Positions 6,648 through 14,296 of a stretch of 26,754 bases of DNA are shown here, one piece after another. The DNA comes from Methylopumilus sp003533095 (GTDB lineage: Bacteria > Pseudomonadota > Gammaproteobacteria > Burkholderiales > Methylophilaceae), in assembly GCA_963977845.1 (NCBI GenBank), contig CAXBPZ010000013.1, positions 1 through 26,754 of the forward strand, read 5' to 3'. The position numbers and the translations under genes are program-made. Every line of letters starts with the position of its first letter. Positions within the stretch are counted from its first letter, which is position 1. The notes beneath the pieces are model-generated. The model saw nothing but the letters and a program-made list of their open reading frames with translations. It made no database searches and was not told where the DNA came from.

Positions 6648-8489
6648 ATGAAAAAAATACATATCACCGAATTAGTTTTAAGAGATGGGCATCAATGTCA
6701 GATTGCGACAAGACTTCGCACTGAAGACATGCTTCCGATATGTCCCCAATTAGATGCACTTGGCTTTTGGTCCATTGAAGCATGGGGTGGCGCTACATTC
6801 GATGCTTGCGTTAGATTCTTAAAAGAAGACCCATGGGAACGTTTAAAGCTTTTAAGAAAAGCGCTACCAAACTCCCGCATACAAATGCTTCTTCGAGGGC
6901 AGAATTTATTGGGATATCGTCATTATTCCGATGATGTTGTTGATGCATTTGTAAAGCAATCTGCAAATAATGGTGTAGACGTATTTAGAATTTTTGATGC
7001 TATGAATGATGTCAGAAATCTTACAACATCTATTAAATCAGTCAAAAAATACAAAAAACATGCGGAAGGTACTCTAAGCTATACCACAAGCCCAGTGCAT
7101 GACATTCCTTATTTCGTTAATCTTGCAAAAGAAATGGAAAATTATGGATGCGACACTATAGCTATTAAAGATATGGCAGGTCTCTTAACACCCTCAGCAA
7201 CTAAAAACCTTGTAACATCTTTAAAAAAATCAGTTTCACTACCGATTCATATTCACTCTCATGCAACATCTGGGTTAGCAAGTATTAATCTTTTAACTGC
7301 AGTACAAAATGGCGCTGAAATTATTGATACATGTAATTCAAGTTTTGCTGAAGGCGCTAGCCATCCATCAACAGAATCAATAATCGCTGCCTTAGAAGAC
7401 TTGGGTTATAAGACAGATATTGATATTAAAAAAGTTGAGGAAATTAGTGAGTATCTGAAAGTCGCAAGAAAAAAATATTGGCAATATGAATCCGATTACA
7501 CAGGAGTAGATACACGCGTTTTAAGCAATCAGGTACCTGGAGGAATGATCTCAAATTTATCTAACCAACTTAAAGAACAAGGCGCATTAGACCGCATGAA
7601 TGAGGTACTTCTTGAAATACCGAAAGTACGTGAAGATTTAGGATACCCTCCACTTGTAACACCAACTTCGCAAATTGTGGGAACGCAAGCAGTATTAAAC
7701 GTTTTAACGGGGGCTCGATACAAATCAATAACAAATGAAATAAAAAGTTATTTCATGGGTGAATACGGAAAAGCACCCGGCAAAGTCAATCAAAAAATAC
7801 AAACAATGGCAATTGGTGATAAAAAACCATTAACATGCAGGCCCGCAGATCTTCTAGAGCCCGAGCTTGCAAAACTTAAAATTGAAGCAGAGCAAATTAC
7901 AAAATCTGATGAAGATGTTTTAACGTACGCTATGTTTCCTGATATTGCTAAAATATTTTTACAGGAAAGAAATGCGGGTAGCATCAAGCCTGAGCCGCTT
8001 CTTTCGAAAGATAGTGTATTTTCATCTGCAGAAAAATTTGCTCCAAGTGAGTTCAACGTTACACTTCATGGTGAAACATTTAATATTAAATTAACGGGGT
8101 CAGGCTATACAGGTGAAGCTAGAAGACCATTCTATGTCTCGGTAGATGGAATTTCTGAAGAAGTTTTAGTAGAAACTTTAAATGAAGTTGAAGTGACTAA
8201 TGGAAAAAAAACATCAAAAAAACAAACTCAAGAAAATTCAAAACCATTAAGGCCTAGACCTAACCATGAGGGCTGTATTACAACAGCTATGCCTGGGACA
8301 ATCATTGATGTAAAAGTGAAAATTGGTGATAGGATTGAAGCTGGAGATAGCGTGATTGTTATTGAAGCCATGAAGATGGAGAATGAAATTCAATCCCCTA
8401 CTTCAGGTATTGTAGTTGCAATCCATGTCGCAAAAGGTGAGTCTGTATCTCCAGACGAAACCTTATTAGAAATTCAACCTGAAACATAA
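6648..8489 (+). CDS. pycB: Pyruvate carboxylase subunit B (carboxyltransferase + biotin carrier; OadA-like)
   Basis: Transfers CO2 from carboxybiotin to pyruvate to give oxaloacetate (anaplerosis). The 613 residues contain an N-terminal TIM-barrel carboxyltransferase with Asp13 and Gln16 (LRDGHQ), Arg83 and Tyr90 (LRGQNLLGY), the carboxylated Lys174 (AIKDMAG), metal ligands His203 and His205 (HIHSHATSG) and Thr338 (VTPTSQ). A Lys/Gln-rich linker (about 525-545) precedes the biotinyl domain with Lys576 in EAMKMENE, 37 residues from the end. Homologs include the alpha subunit of Na+-pumping oxaloacetate decarboxylase. No beta/gamma membrane subunits are nearby, and the adjacent biotin carboxylase favours pyruvate carboxylase. 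The substrate is inferred from family and context, not proven. Confidence 0.88.
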   Translation: MKKIHITELVLRDGHQCQIATRLRTEDMLPICPQLDALGFWSIEAWGGATFDACVRFLKEDPWERLKLLRKALPNSRIQMLLRGQNLLGYRHYSDDVVDAFVKQSANNGVDVFRIFDAMNDVRNLTTSIKSVKKYKKHAEGTLSYTTSPVHDIPYFVNLAKEMENYGCDTIAIKDMAGLLTPSATKNLVTSLKKSVSLPIHIHSHATSGLASINLLTAVQNGAEIIDTCNSSFAEGASHPSTESIIAALEDLGYKTDIDIKKVEEISEYLKVARKKYWQYESDYTGVDTRVLSNQVPGGMISNLSNQLKEQGALDRMNEVLLEIPKVREDLGYPPLVTPTSQIVGTQAVLNVLTGARYKSITNEIKSYFMGEYGKAPGKVNQKIQTMAIGDKKPLTCRPADLLEPELAKLKIEAEQITKSDEDVLTYAMFPDIAKIFLQERNAGSIKPEPLLSKDSVFSSAEKFAPSEFNVTLHGETFNIKLTGSGYTGEARRPFYVSVDGISEEVLVETLNEVEVTNGKKTSKKQTQENSKPLRPRPNHEGCITTAMPGTIIDVKVKIGDRIEAGDSVIVIEAMKMENEIQSPTSGIVVAIHVAKGESVSPDETLLEIQPET

Positions 8490-8501
8490 AGAAAACAATG
8501 C

Positions 8502-9077
8502 ATGATAACGCTTGTTTTAGCATCATCATCTCCATATCGAAGAGAATTATTATCACGTTTTAAATTACCCTTTGATGTCTTTAGTCCTGATATCGATGAA
8601 TCGCCTCAGATGGCTGAAAATGCAAAAAAAGTCTCTGTAAGACTTGCAAGGGAAAAAGCATTTAAAGTTGCACCACATTACTCCAATTCTCTTATCATTG
8701 GTTCAGATCAAATAGCAGAATGTCATAATCAAATTATTGAAAAACCAAACACACATGATATGGCTACAAAACAACTTCAATTTCTAAGTGGAAAGGTTGT
8801 GAATTTTTATACCTCTCTTTGTTTACTAAATACTCAAACTAAAAAAATACAAGAATGTGTCGTTGATTTTGAAGTGAAATACAAAAAATTAAACTCTGAG
8901 ATAATCGAATCATACTTATCAAAAGAACAGCCTTATAATTGCGTAGGAAGCGTTAAATCTGAGGGCCTTGGCATTACTCTTCTCGATTACATAAAAGGTG
9001 AAGATCCAACAGCACTGATAGGACTTCCCCTTATAGAACTATCTAATATGCTTCGTAATGAAGGCGTTGTATTTTAA
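8502..9077 (+). CDS. yceF: Maf-family nucleotide pyrophosphatase, YceF type
   Basis: Maf proteins hydrolyse non-canonical nucleotides; the YceF branch acts on 7-methyl-GTP. The 191-residue protein begins ITLVLASSSPYRRELLSRF (Maf signature) and has IGSDQ (67-70, catalytic Asp69) where the dTTP/UTP-type Maf proteins have a DTVV-like motif, plus the GKVVNFYTSLCLLN segment typical of YceF. In E. coli yceF neighbours yceD-rpmF; here pycAB lies between them. The ATG is 12 bases after pycB, and the stop overlaps the next start (TAATG), so it is read as part of the pyc transcript. The subfamily call rests on motif memory. Confidence 0.88.
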   Translation: MITLVLASSSPYRRELLSRFKLPFDVFSPDIDESPQMAENAKKVSVRLAREKAFKVAPHYSNSLIIGSDQIAECHNQIIEKPNTHDMATKQLQFLSGKVVNFYTSLCLLNTQTKKIQECVVDFEVKYKKLNSEIIESYLSKEQPYNCVGSVKSEGLGITLLDYIKGEDPTALIGLPLIELSNMLRNEGVVF

Positions 9078-9796
9078 TGACAGATAATCAAAAGGGAATT
9101 TTATATCTTATCCCAGTTCCAATAGACCAAAATTCTAAAGAATCTGTTCTTTTAGAGAAACATAAAAAAATTGTTGAGGATTTAGATTATTTTATTGTCG
9201 AAAATGAAAAAACGGCTCGATTTTATCTAAGCGCACTTAACCTTCATAAGCCTATTCATCAGTTAAATTTTAAAGTTCTAAACAAATCTACCAGCGAAGA
9301 AGAGATTAAAAATTTTTTACCTCCCCTTTTAAAAGGCTTTCACGTTGGTTTGCTCTCCGACTCAGGCTGTCCAGCGGTCGCAGATCCTGGCGCAAAAATA
9401 GTTGCTTTAGCTCACCAAAACAAAATCAAAGTCACACCAATGACAGGGCCATCATCAATTTTCTTGGCGCTCATGGCTTCAGGCCTTAATGGACAGCAAT
9501 TCAAGTTTCATGGCTACCTACCTTCTGACAAAGATGAAAGAGTAAAAAAAATAATTTCAATTGAAAATGAATCAAAGAAAAATAATGAAACACAGATTTT
9601 TATTGAAACGCCATACCGAAATCAGCATGTTTATAATGATTTGATTGAGAATCTTAGGGAACAAACTAAACTTTGTATAGGGTTGAATATAACGTCGGAA
9701 AATGAATTTATTCTGACAAAAAATATCAGGGATTGGAAAAAGGAAATTGCAACGGATTTAAAAAATAAGCCTTGTGTATTTCTATTGCAAAGCTAA
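9077..9796 (+). CDS. RsmI-like SAM-dependent methyltransferase (tetrapyrrole methylase fold)
   Basis: Probable SAM-dependent methyltransferase of the tetrapyrrole methylase superfamily, closest in motif to RsmI (16S rRNA C1402 2'-O-methyltransferase). Visible features are LYLIPVPI near the N-terminus, LLSDSGCPAVADPGAKIV (SAM site, compare the RsmI SDAGTP...SDPG motif), and MTGPSSIFLALMASG followed by FKFHGYLPS. At 239 residues it is shorter than RsmI (about 286), lacking that enzyme's C-terminal extension, and it lacks the usual TPIGN start. It is therefore likely a paralog with its own, unknown target. It starts by a 1-base TAATG overlap with yceF and overlaps the convergent rnhB by 15 bases. 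Confidence 0.8.
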   Translation: MTDNQKGILYLIPVPIDQNSKESVLLEKHKKIVEDLDYFIVENEKTARFYLSALNLHKPIHQLNFKVLNKSTSEEEIKNFLPPLLKGFHVGLLSDSGCPAVADPGAKIVALAHQNKIKVTPMTGPSSIFLALMASGLNGQQFKFHGYLPSDKDERVKKIISIENESKKNNETQIFIETPYRNQHVYNDLIENLREQTKLCIGLNITSENEFILTKNIRDWKKEIATDLKNKPCVFLLQS

Positions 9797-10360
9797 CATT
9801 TCTTTTATAGGTGAAAAGCTCTTTCGGTGGTATTCACAAAGCCCTTTGCTTTTAATCATCTCAATATGTAATTTGGTTGGATAACCTTTATGTTTTTTAA
9901 ATTGATAGGCAGGATAAACTTTATCAATTTCAATCATTTTTATATCGCGTTCAGTTTTAGCGATAATTGAAGCTGCAGAAATCTCTGGAACTTTATCGTC
10001 ACCTTTCACTATGGCTTCACATGAGAAGTCTACATTAGGACAAAATAATCCATCTACCATAATTTTAATTGAAGAAAAACCGCTTAATGCATGTATAGCT
10101 CTTTGCATAGCTAAAAGTGTCGCTTGATGAATATTTAACTCATCTATTTCAACTGCGCTACAAATCCCAACTGACCAGGCTAACGCATTTTTCTTAATGT
10201 GTTCAGCTAGAAAATATCGTTTTGATTCAGAAAGCTTTTTAGAATCACGCAAGCCTTCCCTATTAAAATTTGGGCCTAATATAACTGCTGCAGCATAAAC
10301 TGGGCCTGCTAGAGGCCCTCTTCCAGCCTCATCAACACCGCAGATTAAGTTATCTTGCAT
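9782..10360 (-). CDS. rnhB: Ribonuclease HII
   Basis: Removes RNA from RNA-DNA hybrids and starts excision of misincorporated ribonucleotides. The 192-residue protein has CGVDEAGRGPLAGPVYAAAV with catalytic Asp10 and Glu11, MVDGL, GDDKVPEISAASIIAKTERD and the C-terminal HKGYPTKLH motif. Length is normal. The ATG (10358-10360) follows the lpxB stop with no gap (TAAATG), so it is the last gene of the long envelope operon, as in many proteobacteria. Its 3' end overlaps the convergent methyltransferase gene by 15 bases, leaving no room for an ordinary intergenic terminator. Confidence 0.96.
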   Translation of the reverse strand: MQDNLICGVDEAGRGPLAGPVYAAAVILGPNFNREGLRDSKKLSESKRYFLAEHIKKNALAWSVGICSAVEIDELNIHQATLLAMQRAIHALSGFSSIKIMVDGLFCPNVDFSCEAIVKGDDKVPEISAASIIAKTERDIKMIEIDKVYPAYQFKKHKGYPTKLHIEMIKSKGLCEYHRKSFSPIKEMLALQ

Positions 10361-11497
10361 TTACTTTATGAATTTCAAAATAACTTTATTTAGACGATCA
10401 GATGTATTTTGTTTTAACTGATGGTGTATTTTTGTAAATTGAATTAATAAATTTTTTCTGTAAGAAGCATCTTTTATAATCTCGATAGCTTTTGAAGAAA
10501 TATTTGCATATGTAGCATCGCTTTGTAAAAGTTCTGGCACGAGAAATTTATTAAGAAGGATATTTGGAAGACTTACAAACGGTAAATATCGCATACGTTT
10601 AAGAATTTGCCAGCTAATGGATGACATTTTGTAAATAACAATCATAGGTTTTTTATAAAGAGCAGTTTCTAAAGTTGCCGTACCCGATGCCACAATCACT
10701 AGATCTGCTGCATTAATGGCGTCTGATGCATGTCCAATAAGCAATTGAATATCTAATTCTGCATGTGTATTTTTAAATAGTATTTTTGAAAAAATGTCGT
10801 ATGTTTCTCTAGTCGGTAAAGGCACTAAAAATTTAACATCACGAATTTTTTTTGATATTTCAATCGCTGAATCTATTAGAAGTTGAGCATGCCATTTTAC
10901 CTCGCCTTGCCTGCTCCCTGGCAATAGTCCAATCACTTTGGTAGCTTTAATAATTTTAAGCTTATCTTGCGCTTTCTTTTTATTGGAATAAAGCGGGATC
11001 ATATCAGCAAGCGGGTGACCGACAAAGCTTGCTGGGATATTTGCTTTTGAATAAATATTTTTTTCAAATGGAAATATAGTCAGCATATGATCAATAGATT
11101 TTTTAATTTTTCTAAGTCGGTTTCTTCTCCATGCCCAAATGGAAGGGCTGACATAATGAATTACAGGCACACCTTTTTTCTTTAATTGCTTTTCAATCCA
11201 AAAATTAAAATCAGGTGCGTCAATGCCAATAAATAAATCAGGTTTTTCATTTAAAATTTGATTTAGAAGTTTCTTTCTTAGCTTAATAAGATGAAATAAT
11301 TTTCTAAAGGCTTCAAAATAGCCTCTCACTGAAAGTTCTTCCATTAAAAAAAATGAAGTCGCACCTTCCTTTATCATTTTTGGCCCGGCTATACCAATAA
11401 ACTTAAGGTCAGAACGCGCTGATTTCAAAGACTTGATTAAGTGACTTCCTAGCAAGTCTCCGGAAGATTCTCCGGCAACTATAGCAATTGTTTTCAT
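10361..11497 (-). CDS. lpxB: Lipid-A-disaccharide synthase (LpxB)
   Basis: GT19 glycosyltransferase that joins UDP-diacylglucosamine and lipid X into the lipid A disaccharide at the inner face of the membrane. The 378-residue protein shows AGESSGDLLGSHL (8-20), IGIDAPDFNFW, YVSPSIWAWRRNR, the HPLAD segment and LLPGSRQGEV, all LpxB hallmarks. The C-terminal third is rich in Lys and Ile, matching the base composition of the region. It lies two bases after lpxA and abuts rnhB, so translation of all three is probably coupled. Confidence 0.96.
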   Translation of the reverse strand: MKTIAIVAGESSGDLLGSHLIKSLKSARSDLKFIGIAGPKMIKEGATSFFLMEELSVRGYFEAFRKLFHLIKLRKKLLNQILNEKPDLFIGIDAPDFNFWIEKQLKKKGVPVIHYVSPSIWAWRRNRLRKIKKSIDHMLTIFPFEKNIYSKANIPASFVGHPLADMIPLYSNKKKAQDKLKIIKATKVIGLLPGSRQGEVKWHAQLLIDSAIEISKKIRDVKFLVPLPTRETYDIFSKILFKNTHAELDIQLLIGHASDAINAADLVIVASGTATLETALYKKPMIVIYKMSSISWQILKRMRYLPFVSLPNILLNKFLVPELLQSDATYANISSKAIEIIKDASYRKNLLIQFTKIHHQLKQNTSDRLNKVILKFIK

Positions 11498-11499
11498 TG

Positions 11500-12270
11500 T
11501 TAGCGAATAATACCGCGGGTAGATTTTGCAATAAAATCTATATAAAGATTAAGCTCTTCAGTATCTTTACTTAATAATTTAATTTTTTCTTCAGCTTCAT
11601 TAAGAGAAAGACCTTGCCGATATAAAATTTTATAAGCCTCTTTTATTTTAGCAATGATCTTAGGGTCAAATCCTCTCCTCTTTAAACCTTCAGCATTTAT
11701 ACCATTTGGCTTTGCATCATAACCAGCAGCTATAACATAAGGCGGTATATCTTTAAAAACTACAGTATTTACCGCTGTAATAATGTGGCTACCAATCTTA
11801 CAAAATTGATGAACTAGAGTAAAACCTCCTAATATTGCATAGTCATCAATTGATACATGGCCAGCAAGAGATGAGTTATTTGCAAGTATGGTGTGATTTT
11901 TAATTTCACAATCATGTGCAATATGTACATAAGCCATAATCCAATTATTATTACCTATTTTTGTTAAGCCTTGATCTTGAGCAGTACCTCGATTAAATGT
12001 GCAGAACTCTCTAATTGTATTGTTGTCGCCAATCTCTAAAAATGTTTTTTCGTGATTATATTTTTTATCTTGAGGCGATTCACCGATAGAACTGTTGTGA
12101 TATATATGATTATTTTTCCCGATCGTTGTATTTCCAGTAATTGTTACATGATTACCAATAACCGATCCTGGTCCAATATTTACATCTGCATCAATAATTG
12201 AATAAGGACCAACTTGAACGCTAGAATCTAAATTAGCTTTGGAATTAACAATTGCGGTAGGATGAATCAA
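11500..12270 (-). CDS. lpxA: UDP-N-acetylglucosamine O-acyltransferase (LpxA)
   Basis: First step of lipid A synthesis: transfers a 3-hydroxyacyl chain from ACP to UDP-GlcNAc. The 256-residue protein starts IHPTAIVNSKANL and is a left-handed beta-helix of hexapeptide repeats, with catalytic His119 in VHIAHDC (E. coli His125) and a helical C-terminal domain (from about residue 190). The start is TTG (12268-12270); an in-frame stop lies four codons upstream and no ATG is available before IHPTA. The Shine-Dalgarno is weak. It follows fabZ by 20 bases. Confidence 0.95.
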   Translation of the reverse strand: MIHPTAIVNSKANLDSSVQVGPYSIIDADVNIGPGSVIGNHVTITGNTTIGKNNHIYHNSSIGESPQDKKYNHEKTFLEIGDNNTIREFCTFNRGTAQDQGLTKIGNNNWIMAYVHIAHDCEIKNHTILANNSSLAGHVSIDDYAILGGFTLVHQFCKIGSHIITAVNTVVFKDIPPYVIAAGYDAKPNGINAEGLKRRGFDPKIIAKIKEAYKILYRQGLSLNEAEEKIKLLSKDTEELNLYIDFIAKSTRGIIR

Positions 12271-12290
12271 AATAATACAACTTTATAGGT

Positions 12291-12752
12291 TTATTTTTTC
12301 TCGATGGGCTTTAAAATGCACATCATATTTGCTTCAGCAACGACCTCATCATTAACTTTAGCTACTGCAATATACTTCCAAATACCTTTTAGGACACGGT
12401 CAATTTTTACATGGATAATAAGTTGGTCGCCCGGCGAAACTGGTTTTTTAAAGCGCGCATTATCTATTCCAGCAAAATAATAAACTGAATCATCCGACGG
12501 TTTTGTATCCATGGTCTTAAAAGACAAAATAGCGGCAGCTTGAGCCATTGCTTCTACAATTAAAACACCCGGCATCACAGGATAATATGGAAAATGCCCT
12601 GGAAAAAAAGGCTCGTTAATTGAAACATTTTTAATGGCAAAAATTTCCTTACCAAGCTCCATTGAAATCACTCTATCAATAAGTACAAATGGATATCTGT
12701 GAGGCAAGTGATTTAAAATTTCATGTATATCCATCGCGGTGTTGTCAGCCAT
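12291..12752 (-). CDS. fabZ: 3-hydroxyacyl-ACP dehydratase (FabZ)
   Basis: Dehydrates 3-hydroxyacyl-ACP during fatty-acid elongation, competing with LpxA and LpxD for the same substrate. The 153-residue hot-dog protein has LPHRYPFVLIDRV (16-28), catalytic His53 in PGHFPYYPVMPG and Glu67 in IVEAMAQ. Length is normal. The ATG is at 12750-12752, 18 bases after lpxD; the lpxD-fabZ-lpxA order is universal in this operon and suggests co-regulation of the fatty-acid/lipid A branch point. Confidence 0.97.
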   Translation of the reverse strand: MADNTAMDIHEILNHLPHRYPFVLIDRVISMELGKEIFAIKNVSINEPFFPGHFPYYPVMPGVLIVEAMAQAAAILSFKTMDTKPSDDSVYYFAGIDNARFKKPVSPGDQLIIHVKIDRVLKGIWKYIAVAKVNDEVVAEANMMCILKPIEKK

Positions 12753-12770
12753 CTTTAATATTCCTAATTA

Positions 12771-13745
12771 TTATAGTCTTCTAATTTTTGCTGCCGTTTT
12801 AAGCCACGCTTCATGATCTTGGAAAGGCATAAGCGCAGTATATGTGCCGGATTTATTTATTGATCTTGTAATCATTGAACCAGGTGAAATCGTGACATTA
12901 TCTGTAATTGATAAGTGCCCTAAGATCATAGCAGCTCCTCCAATAGCACAATTTTTACCAATTTTAGCACTACCAGCAATACCCACACAGCCCGCAATAA
13001 TCGTATTTTCACCAATAATACAGTTATGTCCAATCTGCACTAAATTATCAATTTTAACGCCACTAGATATAATAGTATCATCTAAGGCACCGCGATCTAT
13101 GGTTGAATTTGAGCCAATATCAACGTTATCACCTAAAACAACCTTTCCTATTTGAGGTATAGCTAGCCATTTGTCATTATCTTTTGCATAACCAAAGCCA
13201 TCTGACCCAATCACAGCGCCAGCGTATATAGTGCAATTTTTACCGATGATTGTATTTGTCTTTAAAACAACATTAGGATGAATGATTGAATTATCGCCAA
13301 TGACATTATCACTTTCAATTATTACTCCGCCATGGATAGTCACACCATTAGCGATAGAAACATTTTCCTCAATAATAACATTTGGACCAATATATATATC
13401 TCTGCCTAACTTACAAGTAGAGTGAATAATTGCAGACTTATGAATTTCTTTTTTTAAAATTTTAATAGGATTTAAAAGTCGAGATATTTTTGCAAAATAT
13501 AAATAAGGATTATCAGTAACTATTCGAGCACCAACATAGTATCCAGAACTCTCTCTATCAAGGATTACTAAAGCTGCTTTTGTGTTTTTTAATAAATTAA
13601 GATACTTAGAGTTATTAAAAAAACTTACTGAATTTTTATTGGCTGACTCTAATGAGGCAACAGAGTTAATAAGGATATTGGTATCACCTACTAACTCGCC
13701 GCCTAATTTCTTTACTAGATCACCAGATGTGATTGTTTGGCCCAT
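12771..13745 (-). CDS. lpxD: UDP-3-O-(3-hydroxyacyl)glucosamine N-acyltransferase (LpxD)
   Basis: Third step of lipid A synthesis: N-acylation with a second hydroxyacyl chain from ACP. The 324-residue protein has an N-terminal uridine-binding domain (about 1-100, with SFFNNSKY), then a long hexapeptide beta-helix including GSDGFGYA (180-187), GSNSTIDRGALDDT and catalytic His240 in QIGHNCIIG. The C-terminal helix is short. Its ATG lies 21 bases after ompH. E. coli LpxD is 341 residues, so the size is ordinary. Confidence 0.96.
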   Translation of the reverse strand: MGQTITSGDLVKKLGGELVGDTNILINSVASLESANKNSVSFFNNSKYLNLLKNTKAALVILDRESSGYYVGARIVTDNPYLYFAKISRLLNPIKILKKEIHKSAIIHSTCKLGRDIYIGPNVIIEENVSIANGVTIHGGVIIESDNVIGDNSIIHPNVVLKTNTIIGKNCTIYAGAVIGSDGFGYAKDNDKWLAIPQIGKVVLGDNVDIGSNSTIDRGALDDTIISSGVKIDNLVQIGHNCIIGENTIIAGCVGIAGSAKIGKNCAIGGAAMILGHLSITDNVTISPGSMITRSINKSGTYTALMPFQDHEAWLKTAAKIRRL

Positions 13746-13766
13746 ACGAACAATTTAGGCCAGTGA

Positions 13767-14261
13767 TTATTTTTTACCTAATGACTTGAGAATCTTATCT
13801 GTAATGTCAATTTTTTCGCTAGCATAGGCAACGCCATTGTATAGAACTAGATCAAAGTTCTCCGCTTTAGCCACTGAAGTTACAGCCTTATTGATTTGTT
13901 CCTGGAGTCCGCCAAGTTCTTCATTACGTCTAATATTAATGTCTTCTCTTAATTCTCGTTCTTTACGCTGAACGTCAACACGAAGTTGAGAGAGCGCTTT
14001 GTCTTTAGCGTCACGATCAGAATCCTTCATCGTTAGAGCATCTTTAGAAAATGCAGCTTCTTTTTCTTTAAGGGCTTTTACATCTGCCTTTAATTTGTCA
14101 GTACGCGCACTAAATTCTTTTTCTAATTTTTTATTGCTTTCAATTGTTTGCGGGGCTTCCTGTAAAATTTTATCAACTTGAACAAAGCCAACTTTTAGAT
14201 CGGCATAAGCGCTTAAACTGGCAAGAAACAAGGTTGCAAAAGCTAAAGATTTAAATTTCAA
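13767..14261 (-). CDS. skp: Periplasmic chaperone OmpH/Skp
   Basis: Periplasmic holdase that escorts unfolded outer-membrane proteins to BamA. The 164 residues start with a signal peptide ending AYA (cleavage after residue 20), then DLKVGFVQVDKILQEAP and a long charged coiled coil (about 45-130, Lys/Glu/Arg-rich) that forms the tentacles, ending in a short beta strand and DKILKSLGKK. The start is TTG (14259-14261), preceded at 7 bases by a strong AGGAG and directly by an in-frame stop. It is 35 bases after bamA, the conserved partner. Confidence 0.94.
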   Translation of the reverse strand: MKFKSLAFATLFLASLSAYADLKVGFVQVDKILQEAPQTIESNKKLEKEFSARTDKLKADVKALKEKEAAFSKDALTMKDSDRDAKDKALSQLRVDVQRKERELREDINIRRNEELGGLQEQINKAVTSVAKAENFDLVLYNGVAYASEKIDITDKILKSLGKK

Positions 14262-14296
14262 TTACTTTCTCCTAAGATTTTTTTAAGTTAACAATT

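Noticed and set aside
7344..7376. PycB segment EGASHPSTES (residues 235-244) seemed to have lost a catalytic Thr, hinting at a different substrate.
   Set aside because: Counting from the metal-binding His203/His205 places the known catalytic Thr of pyruvate carboxylase at Thr338 in VTPTSQ, which is present; all other active-site residues are also present.
12844..13155. 103-codon hydrophobic open frame antisense to lpxD.
   Set aside because: The repetitive Ile/Pro composition is the antisense image of the lpxD hexapeptide repeats.
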